The position numbers and the translations under genes were made by a program. DNA of 37,361 nt from an uncultured Clostridia bacterium (lineage in GTDB: Bacteria; Bacillota; Clostridia; TANB77; CAG-508): the NCBI GenBank assembly GCA_944386135.1, contig CALWZW010000012.1:1-37361 (forward strand), given 5' to 3'. Below are positions 25,989 through 34,998 of this stretch, piece by piece; the stretch's first letter is position 1, and the number at the start of each line of letters is the position of its first letter. Below the pieces are notes generated by a model. That model worked only from the letters and a program-made list of their open reading frames with translations. It searched no databases and was not told where the DNA came from.

Positions 25989-26014
25989 AAAAAATAGAAG
26001 ACTTAAAAGTCTTC
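25989..26014 (-). terminator. Hairpin/terminator before the major tail gene
   Basis: GAAGACT/AGTCTTC stem (7 bp, 4-base loop) then TATTTTTTATAT on the - strand. The recoded stop codon of the upstream gene (26003-26005) lies inside the stem-loop. Confidence 0.6.
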
Positions 26015-26417
26015 ATCATATACTACTTGCATTGGTATTACGTATATTGCCGTTGTTTCAGTAGTTTGAATTATTGTTCCTCTTCCAGTACATTTGATCC
26101 AGCAAATTCCGTTCTATCTTTGGCAAGTTTCCCTTCTTATCTTGTTCTTTTATCCATTTAAAAAAATCATCACAAAATTTCGAGTTTTTTATATTCTCTA
26201 AAACACTAAAATTAGCTTGAACAGAAAAATCAAAAAGTATTTGATTTTGAGTTCCACCATCTTTATATTGCTTTAATATAGTAGTAGCTGGCGTTTCATC
26301 TACACTATATGACTGTGGCTTGTCCTTTATATAATCTACGTTAACCTTTCCATTTTTTAATAATGGACAGGTTTCTATAAATTCTCTTATTAAATCCATT
26401 TTTGATTTTTCTTCCAT
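26003..26417 (-). CDS. Minor capsid/tail-completion protein, needs one +1 shift at CGG
   Basis: Start MEEKSKMDLIREFIETCPLL, GGAGG overlapping the upstream stop (ATG at 26417). The zero frame ends 15 codons after CGG (26111-26109) as NLLDQMYWKRNNNSNY. Skipping the C gives LPKIEGICWIKCTGRGTIIQ to QVVYDEDF, a 137-residue product that ends at a hairpin. This matches the size and style (beta-sheet end with DE) of Firmicute phage minor capsid/tail terminator proteins of the Minor_capsid_3 type. Gly103 replaces CGGA. Confidence 0.75.
26109..26111 (-). other. Candidate +1 frameshift site (in-frame CGG)
   Basis: Context ATA GAA CGG AAT; the shift gives IEGICWIKCTGRG. Confidence 0.75.
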
Positions 26418-26418
26418 T

Positions 26419-26829
26419 TTAGCCTCCTGATTTAATATAACTTTCCACATCTTTTATAAGGTCGTTTTTTCTTCTTTGAAGCATAAGTTTGTCCCATTTT
26501 GCCCCTGTGCCAGAAGTATGGTATTTTAATTTCTTACCAGAATAATGCTTCTTTTCTCCTTTTTTAGCCCAGGCAGAGCCATTTTCGGCAACCATGGCCT
26601 TGCCTGTATATTGATAATGAGCCTGAGTACTAATATACTTAATTTCATGGTTACTAGGGTATGTTTTTAGTTTTGCTAGATTTCCTCCAGCTCCTCCTGG
26701 AATATATGGCATCATTAACCTATCTGCTGTATCTCTTGCATATTTTACCGCCCTACCATCTTTATCAAGTCCATGGTCCTTAATTATTTTATTAATAGAG
26801 TTTATTTTTACTTTTACATTGAATTTCAT
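26419..26829 (-). CDS. Minor capsid protein (Minor_capsid_2-like)
   Basis: 136 residues: INSINKIIKDHGLDKDGRAV, YIPGGAGGNL, AHYQYTGKAM, YSGKKLKYHTSGTGAKWDKL. This matches the phage minor capsid protein found after the connector genes. It ends in SGG with the next ribosome binding site over its stop. Confidence 0.75.
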   Translation of the reverse strand: MKFNVKVKINSINKIIKDHGLDKDGRAVKYARDTADRLMMPYIPGGAGGNLAKLKTYPSNHEIKYISTQAHYQYTGKAMVAENGSAWAKKGEKKHYSGKKLKYHTSGTGAKWDKLMLQRRKNDLIKDVESYIKSGG

Positions 26830-27164
26830 TATTCACTAATTCCAATCTTGTAGTGTTGTAGGTTTCCTTTTCTATTATCGTCTACACTTACTACTTTAAA
26901 AACTTGATATTTTTCTTGTAATGCAGATAAATCAAACTCATCTTCTATAATTCCTTCTACTATATAGTCATTCGTAGAAATATTAAGTTTTTCTGTAGTA
27001 GGTATTGTTATTGAACCCGTACTTCCTTTTTCAATACCTTTATCAACCAAATTAGTCTTTTTATTATGACGAAAATAAACCTTGTTAAAAGTCAACCTCG
27101 TAAAGGTTTCGTCATCTTCTGTATGATAAACTGTTATTTGATGTATAAAAAATCTATCACTCAT
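26829..27164 (-). CDS. Head-tail joining/minor capsid protein
   Basis: 111 residues, beta-rich: FFIHQITVYHTEDDETFTRL, DYIVEGIIEDEFDLSALQEK. Position and fold type suggest a head closure or stopper protein. Start abuts the upstream stop and its end overlaps the next gene by one base. Confidence 0.65.
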   Translation of the reverse strand: MSDRFFIHQITVYHTEDDETFTRLTFNKVYFRHNKKTNLVDKGIEKGSTGSITIPTTEKLNISTNDYIVEGIIEDEFDLSALQEKYQVFKVVSVDDNRKGNLQHYKIGISE

Positions 27165-27548
27165 TTAACACACTCCTGCATACAAAAGTGGATTTCCGTC
27201 AATACCTATTACATCCCATAAATTATCACTTAAGACTTGGTATTTCTGCTGTTCATAATCTGATTTTATTTCTTCTGGCGTAGAATAACTTTCACTCCAC
27301 CCTTCAATATTTTGTGATTTAAGGTTTCCTATTTTGGATAATTTATCATTTTCTTCATTAATTAAATCAATAATTAAACAAGTAGCATATTGAACTTGCT
27401 CAGGAATATTGTTTGCATCAATCCTTCCATGAGTATTTCTGTTAATATAACTACTTGCTTGTATGTTTAGATTCTTGAAGTCATTAGGCACGTTATCTGT
27501 ACCTAATAATTCTTTGTATTCTTCTTCATCTTTTAAGTAAGTTAACAT
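27165..27548 (-). CDS. Head-tail connector protein (gp6-like)
   Basis: 127 residues, helical: EEYKELLGTDNVPNDFKNLN, IQASSYINRNTHGRID, YATCLIIDLINEEND. Helical adaptor proteins of this size directly follow the coat gene and sit under the portal. Confidence 0.72.
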   Translation of the reverse strand: MLTYLKDEEEYKELLGTDNVPNDFKNLNIQASSYINRNTHGRIDANNIPEQVQYATCLIIDLINEENDKLSKIGNLKSQNIEGWSESYSTPEEIKSDYEQQKYQVLSDNLWDVIGIDGNPLLYAGVC

Positions 27549-27563
27549 GCCCTATTTCCTCCT

Positions 27564-28661
27564 CTAAGCAAAATCTACTAATAAAGCTGGTTCTAGCTCT
27601 TTTATTCCATAGATAATATCGAATGATATTTTGTCAGTTTTTGTTTTAGAATCATAATCAAATACCACTCTTACAGCTAGCCCATTAGCACTTGCCACTG
27701 CTGATTTAGCAGCACCTTGTGGTAACTCTAATTGTCTTGTTACTAATGCTAGTCCGTTTCTATGGAATCCTAAAGAATGAGCCTTATTAATTATTACTGC
27801 ATCTGTAGCTTCTGTTATGGCAAATGGTATTTTTTCAGTAACTTTTAAAGTTCCTGCTCCACTTGAAAGAGTTAAATCTTCAGCACATTCGAATAAATAT
27901 CCATTTACTATTAACTTATCTCCTTTCTTTATTGTTCCAGTAGCTGCAGTACCACCTGAAACAGTAAATTGAGTAGCTCCTTTTGTACAAGTCACTTTAT
28001 AAGCTGTTGCTGTACCTGCAGTTGCAGAATTATTTTGAGGCGCATTTTGAGACATAAATGTATTCATTGTGTATACTTTTCCAATTTCAGCTTCTTTTAA
28101 AGCTTCAGAATCTCCTTTGTAGCATACTTTAGCAAAAGTATCTAATGTATTGTATTTATATAGAGTATCTACTGCTAATACTAAATTTCTTAAATTATCT
28201 CTTGGTGCTTTTTTGTTATCTAATGCTTTGGCTACATTGGCTATATCTACGATTGTAGGTGTATTTGATACTGCTACTTTAGAACCAGCTTTTTCTATAC
28301 CTACAGTTAAGAGATCTGTGTCAACTGCTTGTGCAATAGATGTTAAAGCAGGTTTTACTACTTGTTCACTAAAGTCTTTTATATCTAATGTCATTTCTTT
28401 TGAAGTCACAGGAATTGTTACGTCTCTGTATCTATCCATTTTTACTGGAACAGACCCCTCAGAGATTTCTTGTTCTTCTGTTTCTCCTATAAAGTTTTTT
28501 GCTACGAATTTAGCAGGTTTTCTTACCGTAATAGTATCTCCTACGTGTACAAATTCTTTTGAATAATCCCTATGTACTAAATTTGCCATAGTTAAATTTG
28601 ATTCTAAAACCATTAAAGCTTCATTTGCTATAATTTGTGGTGTTAATATTTGATTTCCCAT
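27564..28661 (-). CDS. Major capsid protein, P22 coat-like
   Basis: 365 residues. N-terminus NQILTPQIIANEALMVLESN and HVGDTITVRKPAKFVAKNF are typical of P22-type coat proteins; an Ala/Thr/Gly-rich insertion (about 215-280, TKGATQFTVSGGTAATGT) is inserted in the HK97-like fold, then VIINKAHSLGFHRNGLALV. It forms the shell; the neighbouring scaffold assists. Confidence 0.85.
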   Translation of the reverse strand: MGNQILTPQIIANEALMVLESNLTMANLVHRDYSKEFVHVGDTITVRKPAKFVAKNFIGETEEQEISEGSVPVKMDRYRDVTIPVTSKEMTLDIKDFSEQVVKPALTSIAQAVDTDLLTVGIEKAGSKVAVSNTPTIVDIANVAKALDNKKAPRDNLRNLVLAVDTLYKYNTLDTFAKVCYKGDSEALKEAEIGKVYTMNTFMSQNAPQNNSATAGTATAYKVTCTKGATQFTVSGGTAATGTIKKGDKLIVNGYLFECAEDLTLSSGAGTLKVTEKIPFAITEATDAVIINKAHSLGFHRNGLALVTRQLELPQGAAKSAVASANGLAVRVVFDYDSKTKTDKISFDIIYGIKELEPALLVDFA

Positions 28662-28681
28662 AATTTTAATTCCTTCTTTCT

Positions 28682-29230
28682 TTAACTATTTTCTTTTCTC
28701 CATTTTTTATAAGTGTTGTAGTCCATTTCTTCTGGATTTCCACTTATTTTCTTTTCTGCTCCTGGAGTAGAAGCAGAGAATGTTGGCAAATGTTCATCAC
28801 TTTCAAACAAATAATCATGTGTTTCTTGAATCTTTTTAATTTGATCTTCAAGTCCTTCTGTTATTTCGTATTTGTCATTAAACTTTACCTTTTCCATATC
28901 TAGCATTTTATTGATTATGCTAACATCTTTAGCTTTATAACTTGCTAAAGCCTTTTCTAAAGAATTTTGTTTTTTAAATTCTTCAATTTCTTTAGAACCT
29001 TCAGCTTTACCTAGTTCAAATTGTTCTTTTTTAATAGCTGCGACGTCTACTTTTTCAAGTTCAGCTATTTTATTGTTTTTTTCGGTAATTGTAGCATCTT
29101 TAACGTTTAATTGTTCTGTTAAGTCATCTACTTTAGCTTTTAATGATGTTGTATCTTTTCCTGATTCAATCATTATTTTTTCAACAACATCAGCTTCAAG
29201 TCCTAAATCCTCTAAAAATTTTCTTTTCAT
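28682..29230 (-). CDS. Capsid scaffold (phage GP20-like)
   Basis: 182 residues: N-terminal FLEDLGLEADVVEKIMIESG, long coiled coil (30-115, VDDLTEQLNVKDATITEKNN), C-terminus EEMDYNTYKKWRKENS for coat binding. Typical scaffold immediately upstream of the coat gene. Confidence 0.82.
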   Translation of the reverse strand: MKRKFLEDLGLEADVVEKIMIESGKDTTSLKAKVDDLTEQLNVKDATITEKNNKIAELEKVDVAAIKKEQFELGKAEGSKEIEEFKKQNSLEKALASYKAKDVSIINKMLDMEKVKFNDKYEITEGLEDQIKKIQETHDYLFESDEHLPTFSASTPGAEKKISGNPEEMDYNTYKKWRKENS

Positions 29231-29402
29231 ACAATTTCCTTTCTCCTACTACGAACTTTTACGTGTTTTTCGTTCACGATGTAGTCTTGTACTTATTTAC
29301 GACCTACAAGTAGTCGAATTTATAGTTTACCCTCATTTCGGAGCATAAAAATAAGAGCTAGAAATAGCTCTTATTATATAAATATAAATATAAATTTAAT
29401 AA
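29231..29402 (-). other. Leader of the scaffold/coat genes, with inverted repeats
   Basis: 170 bases without an ORF. It begins with the terminator of the preceding gene; CTTGTA/TACAAG and CGTG/CACG hairpins lie nearer the scaffold start. It may hold a promoter or processing site raising coat expression; no clear -35/-10 seen. Confidence 0.35.
29345..29375 (-). terminator. Terminator after the possible immunity gene
   Basis: AATAAGAGCTA/TAGCTCTTATT perfect 11-bp stem, followed on the - strand by TTTTTATG. Confidence 0.8.
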
Positions 29403-29633
29403 CTAATTAATAATTTTGCTTAAATCCTTATTTTCGTTATCTTCTATTATCTCCCATTTTCCACAAAGTTCTGGATTTTCTAATGAAGAAGGCTCAATAG
29501 CTGAATATAAATAATCTTCTCCACTATCATCTATAATTCTAAGCATTCCATCTTCTATACCTATACATTCATATATTTTTCCATCTGTCAAACATTCTAC
29601 TCCAAAGCTTTTGCCTACATATCTTACTTTCAA
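29403..29633 (-). CDS. Small protein after toxin-tailed capsid gene, possible immunity protein
   Basis: 76 residues: MKVRYVGKSFGVECLTDGK, IYECIGIEDGMLRIIDDSGE, then a Pro/Glu-rich end. A small SH3/beta-barrel-like protein, familiar from Firmicute genomes but without known function. Start is TTG, 7 bases after GGAGG, overlapping nothing but touching the toxin-like gene's stop. Its position directly behind a gene with a toxin-like C-terminus suggests immunity. This is inference. Confidence 0.55.
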   Translation of the reverse strand: MKVRYVGKSFGVECLTDGKIYECIGIEDGMLRIIDDSGEDYLYSAIEPSSLENPELCGKWEIIEDNENKDLSKIIN

Positions 29634-31145
29634 CTACTTTCCTCCTTTCAGTGATTTATCTTTTATTTTCCAATCGCACAATATACCATTTTTACCTTGA
29701 ACCCAATGGATATCAAAAATGTATTTATCACTTTCTATTTTACCAACTCTTTTACTCCAATCACTATTTTGTCCACCGTATAATTTTGTATATTTACTAG
29801 CAGTTCTAAATTCTTTTGAATTTTCTCCTGCTATTTCAACTATATTAGTTATTTCCGTATTTTTTGGTATAAATGATCGTGTTCCATTATTATCTATAAA
29901 AGTTAGTTCCTTACCTAATGATATAGTACTATTATACATCTTTTCTTTATTCTTTTCAATTTTTTTAGAACTTTGAACTATTTTTTGTGATAAACTTCTA
30001 TCAATTCCATTAACAAATTCTCTACTTCTATCTCTGTTCAATTCTGTTTCAGATAAGAAATTATTCAATATATTCTCTTTTTGTTTTAAGTTATTAGAAG
30101 TAATATTGAATTTGTTTTGAATCATATCTATATCTATATTTTCATCATCGCTTTTTAATAAAGCTTCATATCCTACCAATTCTTTCTTGTCTTTTCTTAT
30201 TTGTCTTTCCATTTTTCTTTGAATTTGTGTTGCATCATATTTACTATATTTTTTTCCATTATATTCGATTTTCTCATTTTTCCAAGCATCTAATTGTTCT
30301 TGTGTGTAAGTCCTGCTACTGCCTTTATAATATGGATACCAATCATGTCTACAGTTAATTCCTTTGAAGCCTGTTGCTGTACCATAACCAATATTATCTA
30401 AGCTCAAATAACCTTTCTTGCCACTTCTACTTACTATTTTCCCTTGCCATTCTGCATGACTAGGTCTTGCTCCACTATGTGCTGTAAGTTCCATTAAATC
30501 CCAGCCCATTTCATCAGCTCGGAGTTCTTGTAATTTTCCGCAAGTTTGATTTACTCCTGTTATAATATTCATTCTTGTAGCACTTTCTATACTCATCTGT
30601 CTGCCACTTGGATAAGTTATAACTGCACCTTGTGAGCTAATACTTTTTATTGTATCCATAATTGACTGTGTATAGCTCTTTACTCCTGTACTTACTTCCA
30701 TATATGCTTTATTTATTGCATTATAAAATTGAGTTTGAGAGGTATTAGCTGTCGTCATAATTAAATTTTGTAGATTTCCTGCTGTCTTTTCTATTGTTGC
30801 ATTTAACATTTGTGTCATGCCTGGACTTTGCTTTATTGGAAGTGGATTTAATCCTGCTTCTTTATATATGTTATCATCAAATTTTAGAGTTTTAGCTCCA
30901 GCTTCGTCAAATATTTCTGCTACTTTTTCGTATGAGGTATTATTGTATTCTGCCACAAGCTTTATTATGTCTTGGTACAATGCCCCCATTTCTTGAGCTA
31001 TTTGAATATCATTAAGAACTACTGTATTTGCATATCCTACTCTTGCTATTCTTGTTGCTATCTCTTCTATTATTTCTAGTTCTAAACTTTCATATATTGA
31101 TGTAGCTTGTTTCTCTATATTTATAAAATCACTTTGAGTTAGCAT
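29634..31145 (-). CDS. Phage minor capsid protein 2 with toxin-like C-terminus
   Basis: 503 residues. The N-terminal 290 residues match Phage_min_cap2: GAVITYPSGRQMSIESATRM, DLMELTAHSGARPSHAEWQG, FKGINCRHDWYPY. A helical linker (290-400) follows. The last 95 residues (FIPKNTEITNIVEIAGENSK, YTKLYGGQNSDWSKRVGKIE, YIFDIHWVQGKNG, DWKIKD) resemble bacterial polymorphic toxin type 50 domains (W-K-x-G ... Y-x-I-H-W ... K-x-K). If correct, it is an effector or competition domain carried in the virion. Domain name moderately sure. Confidence 0.75.
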   Translation of the reverse strand: MLTQSDFINIEKQATSIYESLELEIIEEIATRIARVGYANTVVLNDIQIAQEMGALYQDIIKLVAEYNNTSYEKVAEIFDEAGAKTLKFDDNIYKEAGLNPLPIKQSPGMTQMLNATIEKTAGNLQNLIMTTANTSQTQFYNAINKAYMEVSTGVKSYTQSIMDTIKSISSQGAVITYPSGRQMSIESATRMNIITGVNQTCGKLQELRADEMGWDLMELTAHSGARPSHAEWQGKIVSRSGKKGYLSLDNIGYGTATGFKGINCRHDWYPYYKGSSRTYTQEQLDAWKNEKIEYNGKKYSKYDATQIQRKMERQIRKDKKELVGYEALLKSDDENIDIDMIQNKFNITSNNLKQKENILNNFLSETELNRDRSREFVNGIDRSLSQKIVQSSKKIEKNKEKMYNSTISLGKELTFIDNNGTRSFIPKNTEITNIVEIAGENSKEFRTASKYTKLYGGQNSDWSKRVGKIESDKYIFDIHWVQGKNGILCDWKIKDKSLKGGK

Positions 31146-31148
31146 ATA

Positions 31149-32582
31149 TTACTCTTCCTCTATTTGACTTGTATTAAATCCAAATGCTTCTTGATTACTC
31201 ATTTTTTCTTTCTGTATTCTCTTTAGTTCTTCCAATGCTTGTCCTTCTGTTAATCCATATCTAAACATTATATATTTTAATTTGCTTCTTAGTCCTGCAT
31301 TTACTTCTTGCATTTGCAATACTTGCTCTTTCTCTGTATCTGTTAATATACTGTCTCCCCATTCAAAACTAGCTTGATATGTTCCAACCGGTGCTAATCT
31401 ATATAATGTTGCTAATACATCTATTGCATAAAGCAAGTCTTCTAAAGCATCTTGTAAATTTTCTTGCATTCTTGACACTGCTGTGAAACTTCTTTGTTTA
31501 CTAGCTTTTATTTCTGTTGCGGTTTTATCCGAATATGTAGGTTCTGATAAAGTGCCATAAGCTAGCATACAATTGAACTCTATTCTCTCTAGAATTTTAT
31601 TAAATCCTCTCCAAAAGGCTTCATCTCGAATTTCTGGGCTATAATCGTGAAATAATTCTTCTCCATTAGCCTTAGTTATATCAACCGCTCTAAATAATCT
31701 ATCTTTTAATTTTGGTATTTCCCATAGACTTACTCCATTTTTATGTCTTTGTCTTAGTGCTTCTGTGCTAGCATATATTGCCTTTTCTGATGCTTCATAC
31801 TCCCACATTGTTCTACCATATTGGATATCAGCATCTTTTATTAGATTTTCTGCTCTTGCATATACAGACATGCCTAAAGGGGATTTTGTGTCTATATTAT
31901 TTGCCATAGGCGGCTTGTAATACGCAAATAGTGGTTTTTCTATGTTCTCAATTTTTGTTTTTTCTTGTATATTTTTCCATTCGTCTACTTGAGCTAATAA
32001 TATTTCGTCTCCTAAATCATCTATATCTTTACTTTTAAAAGCTTTGTTTATAATAAAATAATTGGTTCCTTGTAATTTGTGATATTCTAATCTAGTATAT
32101 ATATCTTCTCCTTTTATTTTTTGACTTACAAATACAGCTCCTGTTATCCTTCCAGTATCTCCGTATTCAATAGGGAAAAAATACCCTTGCTGTATAAATT
32201 CAACAAATATATTTTTGTTTTTTACATATGGTTTTAATATTAATCCGCCTTTTGCATTTCCATGTTCAAGATTGTTAGGTAATTCCTTTATAACTGCATC
32301 ATATATATTTTTTATGTATGGAGCTCTAGCACCACCTGTTATATTAGAATTAAACTCAGCCATGGTAAGTCTAACAAATTCATTTGCTATTGCAGCTGGT
32401 AATTCCAAACTTTTTATATCATTATTTATCCAAGAAGCTTCGTTTTTGTACATTTGCCCCCATTTTTGTATTTTCAATTCCATTTCTGTTGAAACCGCAA
32501 TTTCTATATTCAAAGCATCTTCTATATTATTTTTACTAAACATCTTTTTTATCGCTCCTCTTATCCAACTAAATATACCCAT
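31149..32582 (-). CDS. Portal protein (SPP1 Gp6-like)
   Basis: 477 residues from ATG at 32582 (TAATG overlap with terminase), chosen over 32603. Portal signatures: GIFSWIRGAIKKMFSK near the start, TLSEPTYSDKTATEIKASKQ, FEWGDSILTDTEKEQVLQMQ in the crown region. It forms the dodecameric DNA entry ring. Confidence 0.87.
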   Translation of the reverse strand: MGIFSWIRGAIKKMFSKNNIEDALNIEIAVSTEMELKIQKWGQMYKNEASWINNDIKSLELPAAIANEFVRLTMAEFNSNITGGARAPYIKNIYDAVIKELPNNLEHGNAKGGLILKPYVKNKNIFVEFIQQGYFFPIEYGDTGRITGAVFVSQKIKGEDIYTRLEYHKLQGTNYFIINKAFKSKDIDDLGDEILLAQVDEWKNIQEKTKIENIEKPLFAYYKPPMANNIDTKSPLGMSVYARAENLIKDADIQYGRTMWEYEASEKAIYASTEALRQRHKNGVSLWEIPKLKDRLFRAVDITKANGEELFHDYSPEIRDEAFWRGFNKILERIEFNCMLAYGTLSEPTYSDKTATEIKASKQRSFTAVSRMQENLQDALEDLLYAIDVLATLYRLAPVGTYQASFEWGDSILTDTEKEQVLQMQEVNAGLRSKLKYIMFRYGLTEGQALEELKRIQKEKMSNQEAFGFNTSQIEEE

Positions 32583-34183
32583 TACTGTCCCTTTCTTCTC
32601 CATATTTCTTCTAAAGCATATCTTACCGCATCAATATGATGATTATTTTTGTCTGGATAGCCTGTTATTACATTTCCACTTTTATCTTTCTCTAATTCGT
32701 AACTTTCAAATTCTTCTCTTGTCTTTGGGCATCTAACAGGATCTATAACTATTTTTATTAGCGTTGATAGCCATTTCATACTATACTCTACACTGCCTGG
32801 TCCCTTTATTGCCCCTCTTATATAAGCCCCATATGATTTATAATCTTCTATTGATTTTTTTTCAGATGAATCCGCCGTAATGTAATCTTCTCCAGTAACC
32901 CCTTTTTCTTTTAATGCTTCCCATGTTGCTTTATTACTCATTTTATTTGCTTGAAATTCATCAAAAATATATAGAGTTCTTCTTGCCATATCAAAATACA
33001 TATCATTGTATGCAAATGGATCAGGATACCAGCCCCAGTCAATTCCTTTGTATCTCCTATCAAAATGAGATATTTCTTCATCTGTTATTTCTCTAATTTC
33101 TAAATTTTCAAATACATTTGTTCCTTCTCCTGTTTCTTTTCCTAGATACTCATTTTCATACACTATTGGATTTGTTTCTTTTGTATATTCTGCTTCATCA
33201 AAAAAAGCCTGTCCCAACCATTCTTTAGGAGCAGACCTGTAATCTGATAAATGTACTAATCTATTCTTTTTTGGTATTCTTTTTTCCTTATTTACAAAAT
33301 GTTGTTTACTTGGTGGTGTGTTATATATATACAATTCAATAAAATCTTCTCCACCTCTTACTATAGACTGATTTATTTTTCTTACTGTTGCCATTCCTTG
33401 TATTTGGTCGAACTCTTCATACAAAATTATTCCTATATACATTCCTTTAGGTGGTTTTATTGATTTTATTTTTCCTGCATCATCAGTTCCTCTAAAATAT
33501 ATTTTTTGTCCTGTTGAAATTTTTGTTACTTCCATCGGACTTACTTTAAATTCATAATTATCTTGTAGCCCTACAAATGTTTCAGAAAACTGTGATATGG
33601 TCCATTCTGTTTGAGCATATACGCTGTCTCTTAATGTATTTGTGTATCGTCTAATAATTATTGCACACATTTTATGGTTGTTTTCTAGCAAATCTATCAG
33701 TACTTCATTAGCAAAAGTAGATTTTATACTTCCCCTTCCACCTTCTAGCCAATACTCTAAATGTCCTCTGTTTAATATGTCTCTATAAACACCAATAAAA
33801 GCTGGTGGCATATCTTTAGCTGGAATAGATACTTTATAATGTTCAACTTCTTCTTTCTCTTCTTCTGCTCCTATATATTCTCCAGATGTGTCCCTTACAA
33901 ATTTTGCACTATCAAGATTTCCTTCTAACGCTTTCTTAACTTGACCTACTAATATTCCAGTTTGTACTGTTAAGTCTTCATTTTCTATTCCTAAAATTTT
34001 TAATTGTTCTTTTCCTTCACTCTCTGGCAAATTTAGATTTAAAAGCATTTTCATGCTTTCCTTCATAGACTTATTTTTTCTGCGAACTTCTCCTGATTTT
34101 CTACCACCTTTTTGTCCATTTTTCTTGGCTTCTTCTCGGCTTTGTTCACTTGTAAAAGGTATCAAATTTTGTTCATTAGCCAT
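32582..34183 (-). CDS. Fused terminase (small plus large subunit)
   Basis: 533 residues. Residues 1-110 look like a KGG-type terminase small subunit (KKNGQKGGRKSGEVRRKNKS, QVKKALEGNLDSAKFVRDTS); residues 118-533 are a PBSX-type large subunit: Walker A GGRGSIKST (148-156; Ile where Gly or Thr is usual), Walker B ILYEEFDQI, and the nuclease acidic residues in GIDWGWYPDPFA, ITADSSEKKSI and HHIDAVRYAL. Normally these are separate genes. No CGG or RBS suggests the joint is an artefact. Packages DNA into proheads. Confidence 0.85.
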   Translation of the reverse strand: MANEQNLIPFTSEQSREEAKKNGQKGGRKSGEVRRKNKSMKESMKMLLNLNLPESEGKEQLKILGIENEDLTVQTGILVGQVKKALEGNLDSAKFVRDTSGEYIGAEEEKEEVEHYKVSIPAKDMPPAFIGVYRDILNRGHLEYWLEGGRGSIKSTFANEVLIDLLENNHKMCAIIIRRYTNTLRDSVYAQTEWTISQFSETFVGLQDNYEFKVSPMEVTKISTGQKIYFRGTDDAGKIKSIKPPKGMYIGIILYEEFDQIQGMATVRKINQSIVRGGEDFIELYIYNTPPSKQHFVNKEKRIPKKNRLVHLSDYRSAPKEWLGQAFFDEAEYTKETNPIVYENEYLGKETGEGTNVFENLEIREITDEEISHFDRRYKGIDWGWYPDPFAYNDMYFDMARRTLYIFDEFQANKMSNKATWEALKEKGVTGEDYITADSSEKKSIEDYKSYGAYIRGAIKGPGSVEYSMKWLSTLIKIVIDPVRCPKTREEFESYELEKDKSGNVITGYPDKNNHHIDAVRYALEEIWRRKGQ

Positions 34184-34196
34184 CTACCTCCACCTA

Positions 34197-34319
34197 CTAT
34201 TCTGTATTTTGTAATCGTTTTTTAATAGCATATATCATGGCTATTACTACAAATAAAGTAAAAGCAATTGCTAATACTGCCATGCAAATTATCAAAATAT
34301 TTACAAATAAACTCCACAT
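34197..34319 (-). CDS. Small phage membrane protein
   Basis: 40 residues: MWSLFVNILIICMAVLAIAF, TLFVVIAMIYAIKKRLQNTE. One long or two short transmembrane segments with a basic tail. AAGGAA precedes the ATG, which directly follows the stop of the upstream gene. Function unknown. Confidence 0.5.
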   Translation of the reverse strand: MWSLFVNILIICMAVLAIAFTLFVVIAMIYAIKKRLQNTE

Positions 34320-34469
34320 CTATGTTTCCTTTCTAAATCCTATAGGATTCTTCTTTTCTTTCTCAAGCACAAACCTGTCTGTTTCTGTTTGTATTTCTAT
34401 ATATGCTGATTTATAGCTTAATTTATCTACTATTCTGCTTATTTGATTTAATGCTGTTGTTTCTTTCAT
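34320..34469 (-). CDS. Small phage protein upstream of terminase
   Basis: 49 residues, MKETTALNQISRIVDKLSYK to EKKNPIGFRKET. The ATG at 34469 overlaps the upstream stop (ATGA). A longer reading from 34526 runs antiparallel to real coding sequence of the neighbouring gene and is discarded. No domain recognised. Confidence 0.5.
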   Translation of the reverse strand: MKETTALNQISRIVDKLSYKSAYIEIQTETDRFVLEKEKKNPIGFRKET

Positions 34470-34741
34470 TTTTCTTCTCCATACGGTTTTAACATACATT
34501 TTCCTTGTCTGCTCCTGTACAAGCATTTGACTTTCTTGTGTACTATATCTATTTCAAGCAATGTGCAGCGCCTACATTCAAACGGAATATTTTTGATAAA
34601 TTCTTCCATTTCTTTTTGTCGTAGGAAAGCTTCAGCAGAGTCATTCATTCCATATATCTTTCGCACATCGTCAAGTGCGCATACTTTGCATTTTCTATTA
34701 TACTGGCTACATATTTTGTTTGTTTCTATACATTTTTTCAT
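34466..34741 (-). CDS. Cysteine-rich phage protein, probably zinc-binding
   Basis: 91 residues with CxxC (RKCKVCALDD), CxxC (ECRRCTLLEID) and other cysteines (about 8 in all), suggesting one or two zinc sites. GTAGGAGTAG precedes the ATG. Unknown role near the packaging genes. Confidence 0.55.
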   Translation of the reverse strand: MKKCIETNKICSQYNRKCKVCALDDVRKIYGMNDSAEAFLRQKEMEEFIKNIPFECRRCTLLEIDIVHKKVKCLYRSRQGKCMLKPYGEEK

Positions 34742-34917
34742 AATCTACTCCTACGCATTCAAAAAAGCCCGCTAGGAAGGCTTTTCTATATTTACAAAAG
34801 AAAGGAGATGCCTATGTCAAGCATACTATACCAAACAACTATCTATATCAAACACCTAGCATATTGATACCAAATAAAAAAGAGCTTATCATTTCTGATA
34901 AACCCTATTCGTTTATA

Positions 34918-34947
34918 TTGACTTTTTATATTCAAAAATAGTATAAT
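34918..34947 (+). promoter_or_regulatory. Promoter of the 22-residue peptide
   Basis: TTGACT, 18-base spacer, TATAAT on the + strand. Confidence 0.75.
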
Positions 34948-34998
34948 ATCTTTGTTCTCTGCCTATCTTCTTTTTTATTCTTCGGAAAGGAGGTAGTA

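Noticed and set aside
34814..34867. 17-codon ORF on the + strand after AAAGGAG
   Set aside because: No promoter, no terminator of its own and no recognisable peptide; left as a note only.
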